Assembly (NCBI GenBank): GCA_900770395.1
Contig: CAAGKM010000004.1
Location: 124,001-188,000, forward strand
Source: an uncultured Prevotella sp.
Lineage (GTDB): Bacteria; Bacteroidota; Bacteroidia; Bacteroidales; Bacteroidaceae
DNA length: 64,000 bases
Reading direction: 5' to 3'
Both the position numbers and the translations under genes were made by a program. The notes beneath the pieces were generated by a model. It saw nothing but the letters and a program-made list of their open reading frames with translations. It was not told where the DNA came from and ran no database searches. Shown here piece after piece: positions 16,479-24,366 of this stretch. Position 1 is the first letter of the stretch; each line of letters begins with the position of its first letter.

Positions 16479-16518
16479 AATTTTGTTCTTTTATTTGTTC
16501 TGTGCAAAAATACAAATA
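16452..16518. repeat. Direct repeat copy 2 (start region of the antitoxin gene)
   Basis: The near-identical partner of 14045-14112, in the same orientation. It again spans the leader, start codon and first nine codons of a minus-strand gene. The repeat shows that the 5' regions of two unrelated genes share a recent common origin. Confidence 0.85.
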
Positions 16519-16535
16519 ATTTATGAAACAGCAAA
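16505..16535 (-). promoter_or_regulatory. Promoter of the toxin-antitoxin pair
   Basis: On the minus strand TTTG (16535-16532), 19 nt, then TATTTTTG (16512-16505). The antitoxin ATG lies 27 nt downstream. The equivalent -7 box is conserved upstream of the PAP2 gene (14105-14098), but the -33 element is not. Confidence 0.7.
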
Positions 16536-16583
16536 AGAAACAAACAAAAATATTAAAATTTTATTTTATAATTGGTATTATCC

Positions 16584-16656
16584 AAAGGTGCCACGTCACA
16601 CCCCAATGTCCTTTAAACGCTGATAAACACTGGGATTGTGCGGGGTGTGACCTCAT
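16584..16656. repeat. Inverted repeat copy A flanking the surface-protein cassette
   Basis: A 73-bp element matching the reverse complement of 19723-19795 at 62 of 73 positions by hand count. Internally GTCACACCCC and GGGGTGTGAC form a hairpin. Further GTGGCACC and TCACACCC motifs follow to about 16700. Together the two copies bracket the leader, GLUG gene and small peptide gene. Confidence 0.8.
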
Positions 16657-16783
16657 GAAAAACGTGGCACCCTATGTCACACCCTAAGTGGCACCTAAAT
16701 GCCCGTTGGCTTTCTTTTAAACATGCGTTTTTGTCGGTTTTTGCGAAAATAATGCCGGACAAAAACAAAAAACTTACAGAATA

Positions 16784-16815
16784 TTTGTATGTATAATATT
16801 TTTTCCTTACTTTTG
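16784..16815 (+). promoter_or_regulatory. Promoter of the long leader and GLUG gene
   Basis: TTTG at 16784-16787, 20 nt, then TACTTTTG at 16808-16815. Transcription would start near 16822, giving a leader of about 400 nt before ATG 17221. Confidence 0.7.
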
Positions 16816-16821
16816 CAACGT

Positions 16822-17220
16822 CTTTCCATGAGCGGCTGCTTCGGCGGCAATGATTGGGCTGACAACTTAATTTATATAAAAAGGCGTTTGCAGAACGCTT
16901 TGGTTTTGACGGGAGTGAACTTCGCAAATTCAACTGTTAGTCAAGAGCAAAGCAGCGTGAACGCCCTGCTGGGAGTATATATACATCCCGTGCTTTCTGT
17001 CTTGTCGGACTTATCTGACAGAACGGTTTGTTGGGATAATTATATATATTCATCTTCCGTGGGGCTTTTGGCGTTGCTCGTTTCGACTAACAGGGCAATG
17101 CGAAGGCCTACTTCCGTGGAACGAGCAAGCGGACTGGCTCCACGATTCTTTTTTATATAATGTGAGAAAATGAATGGCGCTTAATTTGCGTTAAGTATAA
17201 ATTTAAAACATTATATAAAT
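16822..17220 (+). ncRNA. Candidate structured 5' leader RNA of the GLUG surface-protein gene
   Basis: About 400 nt lie between a good promoter and the GLUG start codon, with no plausible gene. The segment is rich in potential stems: GCGTT/AACGC near 16883-16897, GGGA...TCCC around a TATATATAC core near 16971-16989, TGTCGGA/TCTGACA near 17003-17020, and GTTGCTCGTT/AACGAGCAAG near 17072-17131. CTTCCGTGG occurs twice. It ends in ATTCTTTTTTATATAATG, which could be an internal terminator followed by an AT-rich spacer. It could be a cis-regulatory leader, an attenuator or a separate small RNA. I know no named family with this sequence, but I suspect related leaders occur elsewhere in Prevotella. 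Confidence 0.5.
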
Positions 17221-19384
17221 ATGAAACAAAAAATTTTAAGATTCGGATGGCTGATAATCGTAGTCATGGTGTTGGCGTTTGCGCCAAAAACAGTTCAGGC
17301 ACAGCCGACGGTTACACCAGAAAAGCCGTCATCGGGTGACGGTTCTGAGAGTAATCCTTATCAAATCGCGAGTAAAGAAAATCTTTATTGGTTTGCAAAT
17401 GAGGTTAATAGTGGTAATGTAAGCATTTGCGCAGAACTTACTACACACATCAAGGTAAATGACAATGTTTTAAATGAAGACGGCAGCCTTAAAAGCCCAA
17501 TCCCCACTGAAGAATTAATACAATGGATTCCAATTGGAAATAAAAATAATAAGTTTCAAGGAACTTTCGACGGACACGGAAACACCATCAGCGGATTGTA
17601 TTGTTATGGCGAGAACGATTATGTTGGACTTTTTGGATGCATATATGACTACAAAAATATTCCCGCAATACGAAATGTTGGCGTGATTGATTCTTATATT
17701 AAGGGAAATGACTTTGTTGGCGGAGTGTGTGGTCAGAATTTTGGAGGAATCATCGAGAATTGCTACAATACAGGAAAAGTCAGTGGAAATTGGTACATTG
17801 GCGGAGTGTGCGGATATAATATGAAGCATACAATAAAGAATTGCTATAATGCAGGATTTGTAAGTGGAACAGAGGTTGGCGGAGTGTGTGGTAGGAATGG
17901 ATATGGTTGCATAATAGATAATTGCTACAATACGGGAGTGGTCAGTGGAACAAATAACAACGTTTATGTCGGCGGAGTATGTGGAGAAAATTATTATGGA
18001 ACAATAACAAATAGTTATAACACAGGACAGGTCAGCGGATTTGGAATTAATGGTGCTTATATTGGTGGAGTGTGCGGAGAATCTGGAGGAATAGTAACGA
18101 ATTGCTATAATATAGGAGAGATCGGCTACGATGAAAATAATGCCAATGTCGGTGGTGTGTGTGGATATAAATTTGGAGGAACAATAACGAATTGCTATTA
18201 TCTCAATGATGAAAATAAATCTCAATATCCTGGTATTGGAAAACCAAGTTCTGACGAAAAAGGCATTACTGAAGGAAAGAGCGCTGATGAATTTGCCAAC
18301 GGCTCTGTGGCTTGGCTGCTCAATGGCTGAAGGAACAGAGGAAACCCCATTGGCATGGTACCAGAAATTGGGAAATGATGGGAATAAATATCCTGTACTC
18401 CTACCAAAAGATGAAAATACAGTGTATGCAAGCCATTTGCATTGCGACGGTAAGACTCCATACGAAGGCACTGATGTCCTTACAAACACGAAGCCAGAAA
18501 CAGTTACTATCGACGAGCATGATTACAACAACACCCTTTCTGAAAATCCAGATGCAGAATATACCAACCTACATTCATACATCTGCGATTACTGCAAGGC
18601 TGCAGAGCCAGGACATAAGTCGATAAAGAACCTTACAAAGGATGATGATGCTGACATCGAGATTGTAAGGGACGATGAGAACGCACCGTGGAAAACGACC
18701 AGCGCCATAGACCTTACCGACGCTGCATATTATAATGCTCCCGTGGAGTTTACTACAACTGGCGGAGTGACATTCAATTTCACCCGCACTGCCGACGTAA
18801 AATGGGCTACACTCTGCCTGCCATACAAAATAACTACGAGTGATTACACTGACAAATGTAAGTTATATAAGTTGAACAGCGTAGGAGAAAATGAAATTGT
18901 ACTTGGTGAGCTGTCTGGCGAGATTGCCGCAGGAACTCCCGTGTTTGTGAAAAGTGAAAATGGCTTTAATGTTGATTTCAGTATTCCAGCGAATACGGAA
19001 ATAGAGATGACAACGGCTCACCAAGACCAATCTGCCACAGACGGAACATTGATTGGTACATTCGAGGAAAAGACATTGACAGAAGATGATAATGCAAACG
19101 ACCTGTTTATAAAGGAGAATTTAATGTGGAGTGTAAGCCAAGCCCAAAGAACTATGAAGGTAAAGCCATTCCGCGCCTACATCGTGCCTGCAACGTCCAG
19201 CGGTGCTCCGCAGCGCAGCATTACTATTGACGGTGAGGCAACAGCCATAAGCGATGCCCTCGACACGCTCAACGATGCCAACGCTGAGTATTACGACATG
19301 AATGGTCGCCGCATCAACGCGCTGCAAAAAGGCGTGAACATCATCAGGAGCGGAAACAAAACAAGAAAGGTAATAATCAAATAA
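17221..19384 (+). pseudogene. GLUG-repeat surface protein interrupted by a single-base frameshift
   Basis: The first frame (17221-18330) encodes a signal peptide (cleaved after KTVQAQ), a Pro/Ser-rich linker and about seven GLUG-type repeats of 24-28 residues (GGVCGxN, then NCYNTGxVSG), typical of Bacteroidales surface or adhesin-like proteins. It stops at TGA 18328 just after SVAWLLNG. The expected continuation, EGTEETPLAWYQ, then YPVL, a beta domain and the C-terminal end YDMNGRRINALQKGVNI, is open in the +1 frame to 19384. Skipping one base at 18328 (GGC-T-GAA) joins them into a protein of about 720 residues. An indel, an assembly error or programmed +1 shifting at GGC-UGA are all possible. 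Both parts keep coding character, so any lesion is recent. Confidence 0.75.
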
Positions 19385-19395
19385 TTCACGACATC

Positions 19396-19533
19396 ATGGA
19401 AAAGAAGAAATATATCAAGCCCGAGATAACGGTAATCGAGATTGACGGCGATTGCCAAATACTGGCGGGAAGCGACACTATTGAAAACGGCAAAGATCAG
19501 ACTCCAGTCTGGGATGATGAATATGTAGACTGA
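19396..19533 (+). CDS. 45-residue peptide with an LAGS motif
   Basis: A small gene 11 bp after the GLUG gene. The product begins MEKKKYIKPEITVIEIDGD and continues CQILAGS, then an acidic variable tail ending DDEYVD. I recall many short Bacteroidales genes with the same plan (basic start, KPxI, a Cys or Met before LA(G/A)S, then a variable acidic tail) next to surface-protein genes. The role is unknown; a secreted or processed peptide cleaved near LAGS is one possibility. It is followed by a terminator and is probably co-transcribed with the GLUG gene. Confidence 0.65.
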   Translation: MEKKKYIKPEITVIEIDGDCQILAGSDTIENGKDQTPVWDDEYVD

Positions 19534-19572
19534 TTTTTATGAATATGGAACCTCGTCACCTTGGTGGCGAGG

Positions 19573-19599
19573 GCTAATCACCAAGGTGATTAGCTTTTA
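19573..19599 (+). terminator. Terminator after the GLUG/peptide unit
   Basis: GCTAATCACC (19573-19582) and GGTGATTAGC (19585-19594) form a perfect 10-bp inverted repeat followed by TTTTAA. It lies 40 bp after the peptide stop codon. A second overlapping pairing (CACCTTGGTG) precedes it. Confidence 0.75.
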
Positions 19600-19628
19600 A
19601 ATACGCTGTTATCTGTGTTTTATAGATA

Positions 19629-19673
19629 GTCAGACTGGTCAGACACGTCAGACAGGTTCGACTTGTCGGACTG
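19629..19673. repeat. Five 9-bp tandem repeats
   Basis: Five consecutive 9-bp units: GTCAGACTG, GTCAGACAC, GTCAGACAG, GTTCGACTT, GTCGGACTG. They lie in the 283-bp non-coding gap between the peptide gene and the ABC operon. A related CTTGTCGGACTT occurs in the leader RNA near 17001. Confidence 0.6.
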
Positions 19674-19722
19674 CCTGCGCGCAGCGGATGAGTAGGGTGG
19701 CACCTGGGGTGTGACCTCTGCA

Positions 19723-19795
19723 ATGAGGTCACACCCCGCAGAATCCCTGTGTTTATCGGTGTTTCGCGGGTGTTGGGGTGTGACGTGTCACCTTT
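19723..19795. repeat. Inverted repeat copy B flanking the surface-protein cassette
   Basis: The reverse-complement partner of 16584-16656. Just outside it, GGGGTGTGACCTC (19706-19718) and GAGGTCACACCCC (19725-19737) make a perfect 13-bp hairpin with a 6-nt loop. This may also terminate transcription from either side. Confidence 0.8.
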
Positions 19796-19816
19796 TACGT
19801 GTATCAATGTTTTTTT

Positions 19817-20890
19817 CTATTGACTCTTGCGGTAACTGATGATTGCCCATGCCCAAAGCACAGCTGCCATAAGGGTGAGGCGGCGGAGGTAAGGCATGAG
19901 TTCGCTGAGGTTACTGCCTTTTATATATATCATACGCATAGGCTCGATGTAGTAGCGCATGGGATTGAATTCAGTGATGGTCTGTGCCCACTGCGGCATG
20001 CTGGTGACAGGGGTGAGCAGTCCGCTGAGCAGCAGGAAGATTACGAGGAAGAAGAACATCACGAGGGCTGCCTGTTGGATGGTGTCACTGTAGTTGGAGA
20101 CGATGAAGCCGAGACAGCTCACTACGAGAATGAACAGTGAGGTGACGGCGAGGATTGCCGGGATACCTCCCGCAGGGACAATGCCGTGGATGCCCTTTGC
20201 CGCACCCATTGCGAGGAACAGCATGATGATGCCAACACACCAGTAGGGAATCATCTTTGAGAAGATAAACTCAAAGCGCCCTATCGGCGTGACGTTTATC
20301 TGCTCGATGGTGCCCTTTTCCTTCTCGCCCACGATGTTGAGCGCAGGCAGAAATCCCACGGTGAGAATAAGCAACAGCGAGATGATGGCAGGCACCATGT
20401 AGAGCTTGTAGTCGAGGTGGGGATTGAAGAGGAAACGAGTGTTCGGTGTGGAGTGTTGAGTGTTGAGTGAGGAGTTTATAATTTGCTGCAGATACACCTG
20501 TCCGAGACCAGCCTTCACTCCGTTCACGGCGTTTGCGGAAATCAATATGTCGCCACCTTCGCCGCGCACCATGTCACGTTCATAATGAGGAGCAATCTCC
20601 ACGATGAAGTCGCTCTCGCCGCTTTTGAGATACTGCTCTGCCTCACGGTAAGAGGATGAATAGTCGTTGAGGGTGAAATATGTTGATGCAGCCAGGCGTT
20701 CCACAATGCGGCGCGAGGCAGGGCTGCGGTCGTTGTCCACCACGCTTATGCGGAGATTTTTCACCTCCTGCGTTGCAACACGGGGCACGAGGTTCATCAG
20801 TGCAACAGGCAACAGAACGAACACTACGGGCAGAATGATGTTGCGCATCATCTGCTTAAATTCCTTTTCTATCAGACAAATCAGTCGCAT
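19817..20890 (-). CDS. ABC-2 type transporter permease (second permease of the efflux operon)
   Basis: A 357-residue permease of the ABC-2 drug-export type. One N-terminal transmembrane helix (about 18-36, after MRLICLIEKEFKQMMRN) precedes a large extracytoplasmic domain (about 40-165). Five C-terminal helices follow, with GEKEKGTIEQINVTPIGRFEF as the conserved coupling region. It is homologous in layout to the upstream permease and to YbhS/YbhR-type exporters, and is the last gene of the operon. Substrate is unknown; hydrophobic drugs are typical for the family. Confidence 0.9.
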   Translation of the reverse strand: MRLICLIEKEFKQMMRNIILPVVFVLLPVALMNLVPRVATQEVKNLRISVVDNDRSPASRRIVERLAASTYFTLNDYSSSYREAEQYLKSGESDFIVEIAPHYERDMVRGEGGDILISANAVNGVKAGLGQVYLQQIINSSLNTQHSTPNTRFLFNPHLDYKLYMVPAIISLLLILTVGFLPALNIVGEKEKGTIEQINVTPIGRFEFIFSKMIPYWCVGIIMLFLAMGAAKGIHGIVPAGGIPAILAVTSLFILVVSCLGFIVSNYSDTIQQAALVMFFFLVIFLLLSGLLTPVTSMPQWAQTITEFNPMRYYIEPMRMIYIKGSNLSELMPYLRRLTLMAAVLWAWAIISYRKSQ

Positions 20891-20905
20891 ATATATAATA
20901 ATGTG

Positions 20906-21937
20906 TTACAGTCGTTTTTTATAAAGTGACAGTGACACCGCCAACAGTACCACAAGCATCAGGGCGAGCACTGCAAAGTTTTTAGCCACATAGTGCATCT
21001 CCACTCCTTGTATCATCAGGCGGCGGGCTGCATCCATATACCATCGGGCAGGGATTAGTCCTGGGATGTTCTGCAGTGCCTCGGGCATGCTCTCAATGGG
21101 AAACACCATTCCCGAGAAATACACCGTGGGCACGATGGTGAGCAGCGAGAGGAGCATCGCCGCCAGTTGGCTGTTGACGCAGGTGGAGATGAGCAGTCCG
21201 AGGGCGAGAGCCACGAGGATATACAATAATGAGAGGGCGATGAAGCCAGGCAGTGAGCCCGCCATCGGCACACCGAGAACGAACACCGCCAGAAGCAGTA
21301 TCGTGACGAGGTTGGCGATGGAGATTACAAAATAGGGCACGAGCTTGGCGATGATGATATATACCGGTGGCAGGGGAGAGGCGAGCAGCACCTCCATCGT
21401 GCCCGTCTCCTTCTCGCGCACTATCGAGATTGAGGTCATCAGCGTGCAGAGCAGCATCACAATCATTCCGATGATTGCCGGCACAAAATTATACTCGCTC
21501 TTCGACTGGGGATTGTAGAGGAAACGGGTGTTCAGTGTTGAGTGTTGAGTGATTACCCCCATGGCATAGCCGCTGCGCATGTTTGCCTGATTAGGCTCCA
21601 TACCGTCAATCAGCAGCTGCACGTTGTCGTCATCGTCTATGCAAAGAGCCATGTCTATCTTGTTGCTGCGGAAAAGGCTCTGCAGCTCATCGTAGTTGTT
21701 TGCGGTGGCTGCTATATGAAAGTATTTGTTTGCGTCAAGCCTTTGTATGATGCGCTGCGACTTCTGGCTTTTCGACATGTCGAGCACCGCCACGCGGGTG
21801 TCCTTCACCTCGGTGGTGATGGCATAGCCGAAGAGCAGCACGAGCACTAAGGGCATCACCAGTAGAATGAGCATTGTGCGGGTGTCGCGGAATATCTGCA
21901 GGAACTCCTTGTGTACAAATTCTATAAATCGTTTCAT
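20906..21937 (-). CDS. ABC-2 type transporter permease (first permease of the efflux operon)
   Basis: A 343-residue ABC-2 permease with the same plan as the next gene: MKRFIEFVHKEFLQIFRDTR, a single helix, a large loop and five C-terminal helices. REKETGTMEVLLASPL marks the coupling motif facing the ATPase. It lies 31 bp after the ATPase gene and 15 bp before the second permease. The two permeases are expected to form a heterodimer driven by the fused ATPase. Confidence 0.9.
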   Translation of the reverse strand: MKRFIEFVHKEFLQIFRDTRTMLILLVMPLVLVLLFGYAITTEVKDTRVAVLDMSKSQKSQRIIQRLDANKYFHIAATANNYDELQSLFRSNKIDMALCIDDDDNVQLLIDGMEPNQANMRSGYAMGVITQHSTLNTRFLYNPQSKSEYNFVPAIIGMIVMLLCTLMTSISIVREKETGTMEVLLASPLPPVYIIIAKLVPYFVISIANLVTILLLAVFVLGVPMAGSLPGFIALSLLYILVALALGLLISTCVNSQLAAMLLSLLTIVPTVYFSGMVFPIESMPEALQNIPGLIPARWYMDAARRLMIQGVEMHYVAKNFAVLALMLVVLLAVSLSLYKKRL

Positions 21938-21968
21938 GTGCGTTCAGCTTCGTTGATTTCTGTTGTTT

Positions 21969-23420
21969 TTATGTTCGCTCTGCCTTTCTTGCCAGTTTTA
22001 GAAATACCCCATACATGTCTGCTGCCTTATACTGCCGCTTGAGGTTGTCGGGGGTGTCGAGTGCGCGAATCTTTCCGTCCACCATTATGCTCACCCTGTC
22101 GCAGTATTCTGCCTCGTCCATGTAGTGGGTGGTGACGAAGACGGTGATGCCGCGGTCGGCGGCACGGTAGATAAGCTCCCAGAACTGGCGGCGCGTGGCA
22201 GGATCGACACCGCCTGTCGGCTCATCGAGAAACACAATCTTCGGGTTGTGGAATATGGAGATTGAGAACGCCAACTTCTGCTTCCATCCCAATGGCAGCG
22301 ACCTCACGATTGTGTTGCGCTCATGCTCCAGTCCAAGTTCCTCCAGCATCTCGGCGGTCTTTGCCTTTATCTCTTTGTGGCTCATGCCGTAGATGCCCCC
22401 GAAGAGCTTCATGTTCTCGGCAATGGTCAGGTCTTCATACAGTGAGAACTTCTGACTCATGTAGCCGATGTTGAGTTTCACCTTCTCGTGCTGTGATGCA
22501 GCGTCGTAACCAGCCACGGTAGCCTTGCCGCCCGTGGGCTGTGACAGTCCGCAGAGCATGCGCATAGCTGTGGTCTTGCCTGCACCGTTGGCGCCGAGGA
22601 ATCCGAATATCTCACCCTTGTTTACGGTGAACGATATGTCGTCCACGGCACGGAAGTCGCCGAAAGCCTTTACAAGATGCTCCACCTCAATCACGTTCTG
22701 CCTCTCTGCATGAGCAGCATCGTGCAACAGCGGGGCAGGGCAGAAGATGTCGGAGAACCGCCGCAGAATCTCCTCCGGCTCACCAATGCCTTGAATCTCA
22801 CCGTTGTTGATGAAGGCTATGCGCTGGCAACGCCTAACCTCATCAAGATAAGGAGTGGAGACGATGATGGTTATTCCCTTTGCCTTCAGTTGCCCGAGCA
22901 TGTCCCAAAACTCCTTTCTTGACACAGGGTCAACACCCGTCGTAGGCTCGTCGAGAAACAACACCCTTGGAGCATGTATGAGAGCGCAACTCAGTGCCAG
23001 CTTCTGCTTCATGCCGCCCGACAGCTTGCCTGCCCTGCGTGTCTTGAACGGCTCTATCTGGCGGTATATCGGCGCCACTAAGCTGTAGTTCTCCTCGATG
23101 GTGGTGTTGAAGATGGTGGCGAAGAAGCGCAGGTTCTCCTCCACGGTAAGGTCCTGATAGAGCGAGAACCGTCCCGGCATGTAGCCAATGCGCTTTCTTA
23201 TCTCCTTGTAGTCTTTCACTACGTCGAGTCCGTCCACACTTGCCGTGCCGTCATCGGCAATCAGCAGCGATGTGAGTATGCGGAAGAGCGTGGTCTTGCC
23301 TGCACCGTCGGGACCGATGATGCCGAATATCTCACCCTCGTCCACGTCGAGGGTGATGCCGCGGAGGGCGTCGACCTTGCCGTAATGCTTCTTTAAGCCG
23401 CTAACAGATACAATGCTCAT
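21969..23420 (-). CDS. ABC transporter ATPase with two fused nucleotide-binding domains
   Basis: A 483-residue protein with two complete ABC domains. The first has Walker A GPDGAGKTTLFR (about 35-46), signature LSGGMKQKLALS and Walker B RVLFLDEPTTGVDP. The second, after a linker near 230, has GANGAGKTTAMR and IVFLDEPTGGVDP. Its signature region reads RSLPLGWKQKLAFS, so the usual LSGG is replaced by LPLGW. This fused YbhF-like form powers ABC-2 heterodimeric drug exporters. It begins 2 bp after the HlyD-like gene. Confidence 0.93.
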   Translation of the reverse strand: MSIVSVSGLKKHYGKVDALRGITLDVDEGEIFGIIGPDGAGKTTLFRILTSLLIADDGTASVDGLDVVKDYKEIRKRIGYMPGRFSLYQDLTVEENLRFFATIFNTTIEENYSLVAPIYRQIEPFKTRRAGKLSGGMKQKLALSCALIHAPRVLFLDEPTTGVDPVSRKEFWDMLGQLKAKGITIIVSTPYLDEVRRCQRIAFINNGEIQGIGEPEEILRRFSDIFCPAPLLHDAAHAERQNVIEVEHLVKAFGDFRAVDDISFTVNKGEIFGFLGANGAGKTTAMRMLCGLSQPTGGKATVAGYDAASQHEKVKLNIGYMSQKFSLYEDLTIAENMKLFGGIYGMSHKEIKAKTAEMLEELGLEHERNTIVRSLPLGWKQKLAFSISIFHNPKIVFLDEPTGGVDPATRRQFWELIYRAADRGITVFVTTHYMDEAEYCDRVSIMVDGKIRALDTPDNLKRQYKAADMYGVFLKLARKAERT

Positions 23421-23422
23421 AA

Positions 23423-24319
23423 TTAAAACTTTACGTCGCCGTACATTCCACGCTTTATCATCCCGTCGTTATTCACCGCCACCTTTATGGCATACACAAG
23501 GTTGGCACGTTCGTCGCGGGTCTGTATGGTCTTGGGTGTAAACTCCGCCTTGTCAGAAATCCATTCCACGGTGCCCTCGTATGCCTTGCTTTCAGTCTCG
23601 CTCATGTCGGCAAATACTTTTACTTTCTGTCCTACCTTCAGTGTGGTGAGTTGTGGTGCGGTGATGTAAGCCCTGAGTCTCATTCTGCTGATGTCTCCCA
23701 CTTTGAACAGTGCCCGGCCGGGAGTGGCGTATTCTCCCTGCTCTGCATATTTTGTGAGCACAGTGCCTGTTATGGGACTGGTTATGTGTGCCTTGCGAAT
23801 CTGATCTTCTGTCTGTGCCCGCTGTGCTTTTATGCCCATGCTTTGGTTGCCTGCGCTTTGGTTGTTGCTGCCTATCTGTTCCTGCGTGGCGGCAAGCTGT
23901 CGCTGCAATACTTCTATCTGATAGCCTATGTCGTCCACCTGTTTTTGTGTTGCGGCATTTGCTGCCAATAAATCCGAGAAGCGTTTCTTTTCCTTTTGCA
24001 GGTTGATTATCTGCTGGCGAATGGAAGCCACCTGGCGGTTGGCATCCAACCGTTTGCTGTCGGCTGCCGACTGATTGGCAGCCAACTGCTGGCCGTGCAG
24101 TGATAGTTGCAGGGTGTCAATCAATCCGAGCATCTCATTACGCTTCACATCCTGACCTTCCTCTACGTTGAGTGAGAGAATCTCTCCCGTTGCCTTTGCC
24201 GATACAATGACCTCGGTGGTCTCAAACACTCCTGAGGCATCGTAATCCTTTTCGCCCGATGAGCATGCCGTGAGTGCCGCAATGGTGGCACAAAGGCTTA
24301 ATATATTTTTCTTTTTCAT
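23423..24319 (-). CDS. HlyD/YbhG-like periplasmic adaptor lipoprotein
   Basis: A 298-residue membrane fusion protein. The signal peptide ends at a lipobox (LTAC near residue 19), so it is probably a lipoprotein. A split lipoyl half-motif (SAKATGEILSLNVEEGQDV) is followed by a long Gln/Ala-rich coiled coil (about 75-155) and then the second half (APISPITGTVL-like HITSPITGTVLTKYAEQGEY) and a beta-barrel domain. It links the inner-membrane ABC permeases with the TolC-type channel encoded just upstream. Confidence 0.92.
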   Translation of the reverse strand: MKKKNILSLCATIAALTACSSGEKDYDASGVFETTEVIVSAKATGEILSLNVEEGQDVKRNEMLGLIDTLQLSLHGQQLAANQSAADSKRLDANRQVASIRQQIINLQKEKKRFSDLLAANAATQKQVDDIGYQIEVLQRQLAATQEQIGSNNQSAGNQSMGIKAQRAQTEDQIRKAHITSPITGTVLTKYAEQGEYATPGRALFKVGDISRMRLRAYITAPQLTTLKVGQKVKVFADMSETESKAYEGTVEWISDKAEFTPKTIQTRDERANLVYAIKVAVNNDGMIKRGMYGDVKF

Positions 24320-24366
24320 ATCAAATTAATTTAATTTCTATTTATCAGCTGCAACAGGTTGCAGCC

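Noticed and set aside
16789..17160. 123-codon frame across the GLUG leader
   Set aside because: It starts before the predicted transcript start and spans the stem-forming leader; composition is not protein-like.
17515..18489. 324-codon minus-strand frame opposite the GLUG repeats
   Set aside because: It mirrors the repetitive GLUG coding sequence and has no independent signals.
13292..19795. Whole region as one integrative element
   Set aside because: No integrase, relaxase or attachment sites were found; only local repeats support mobility.
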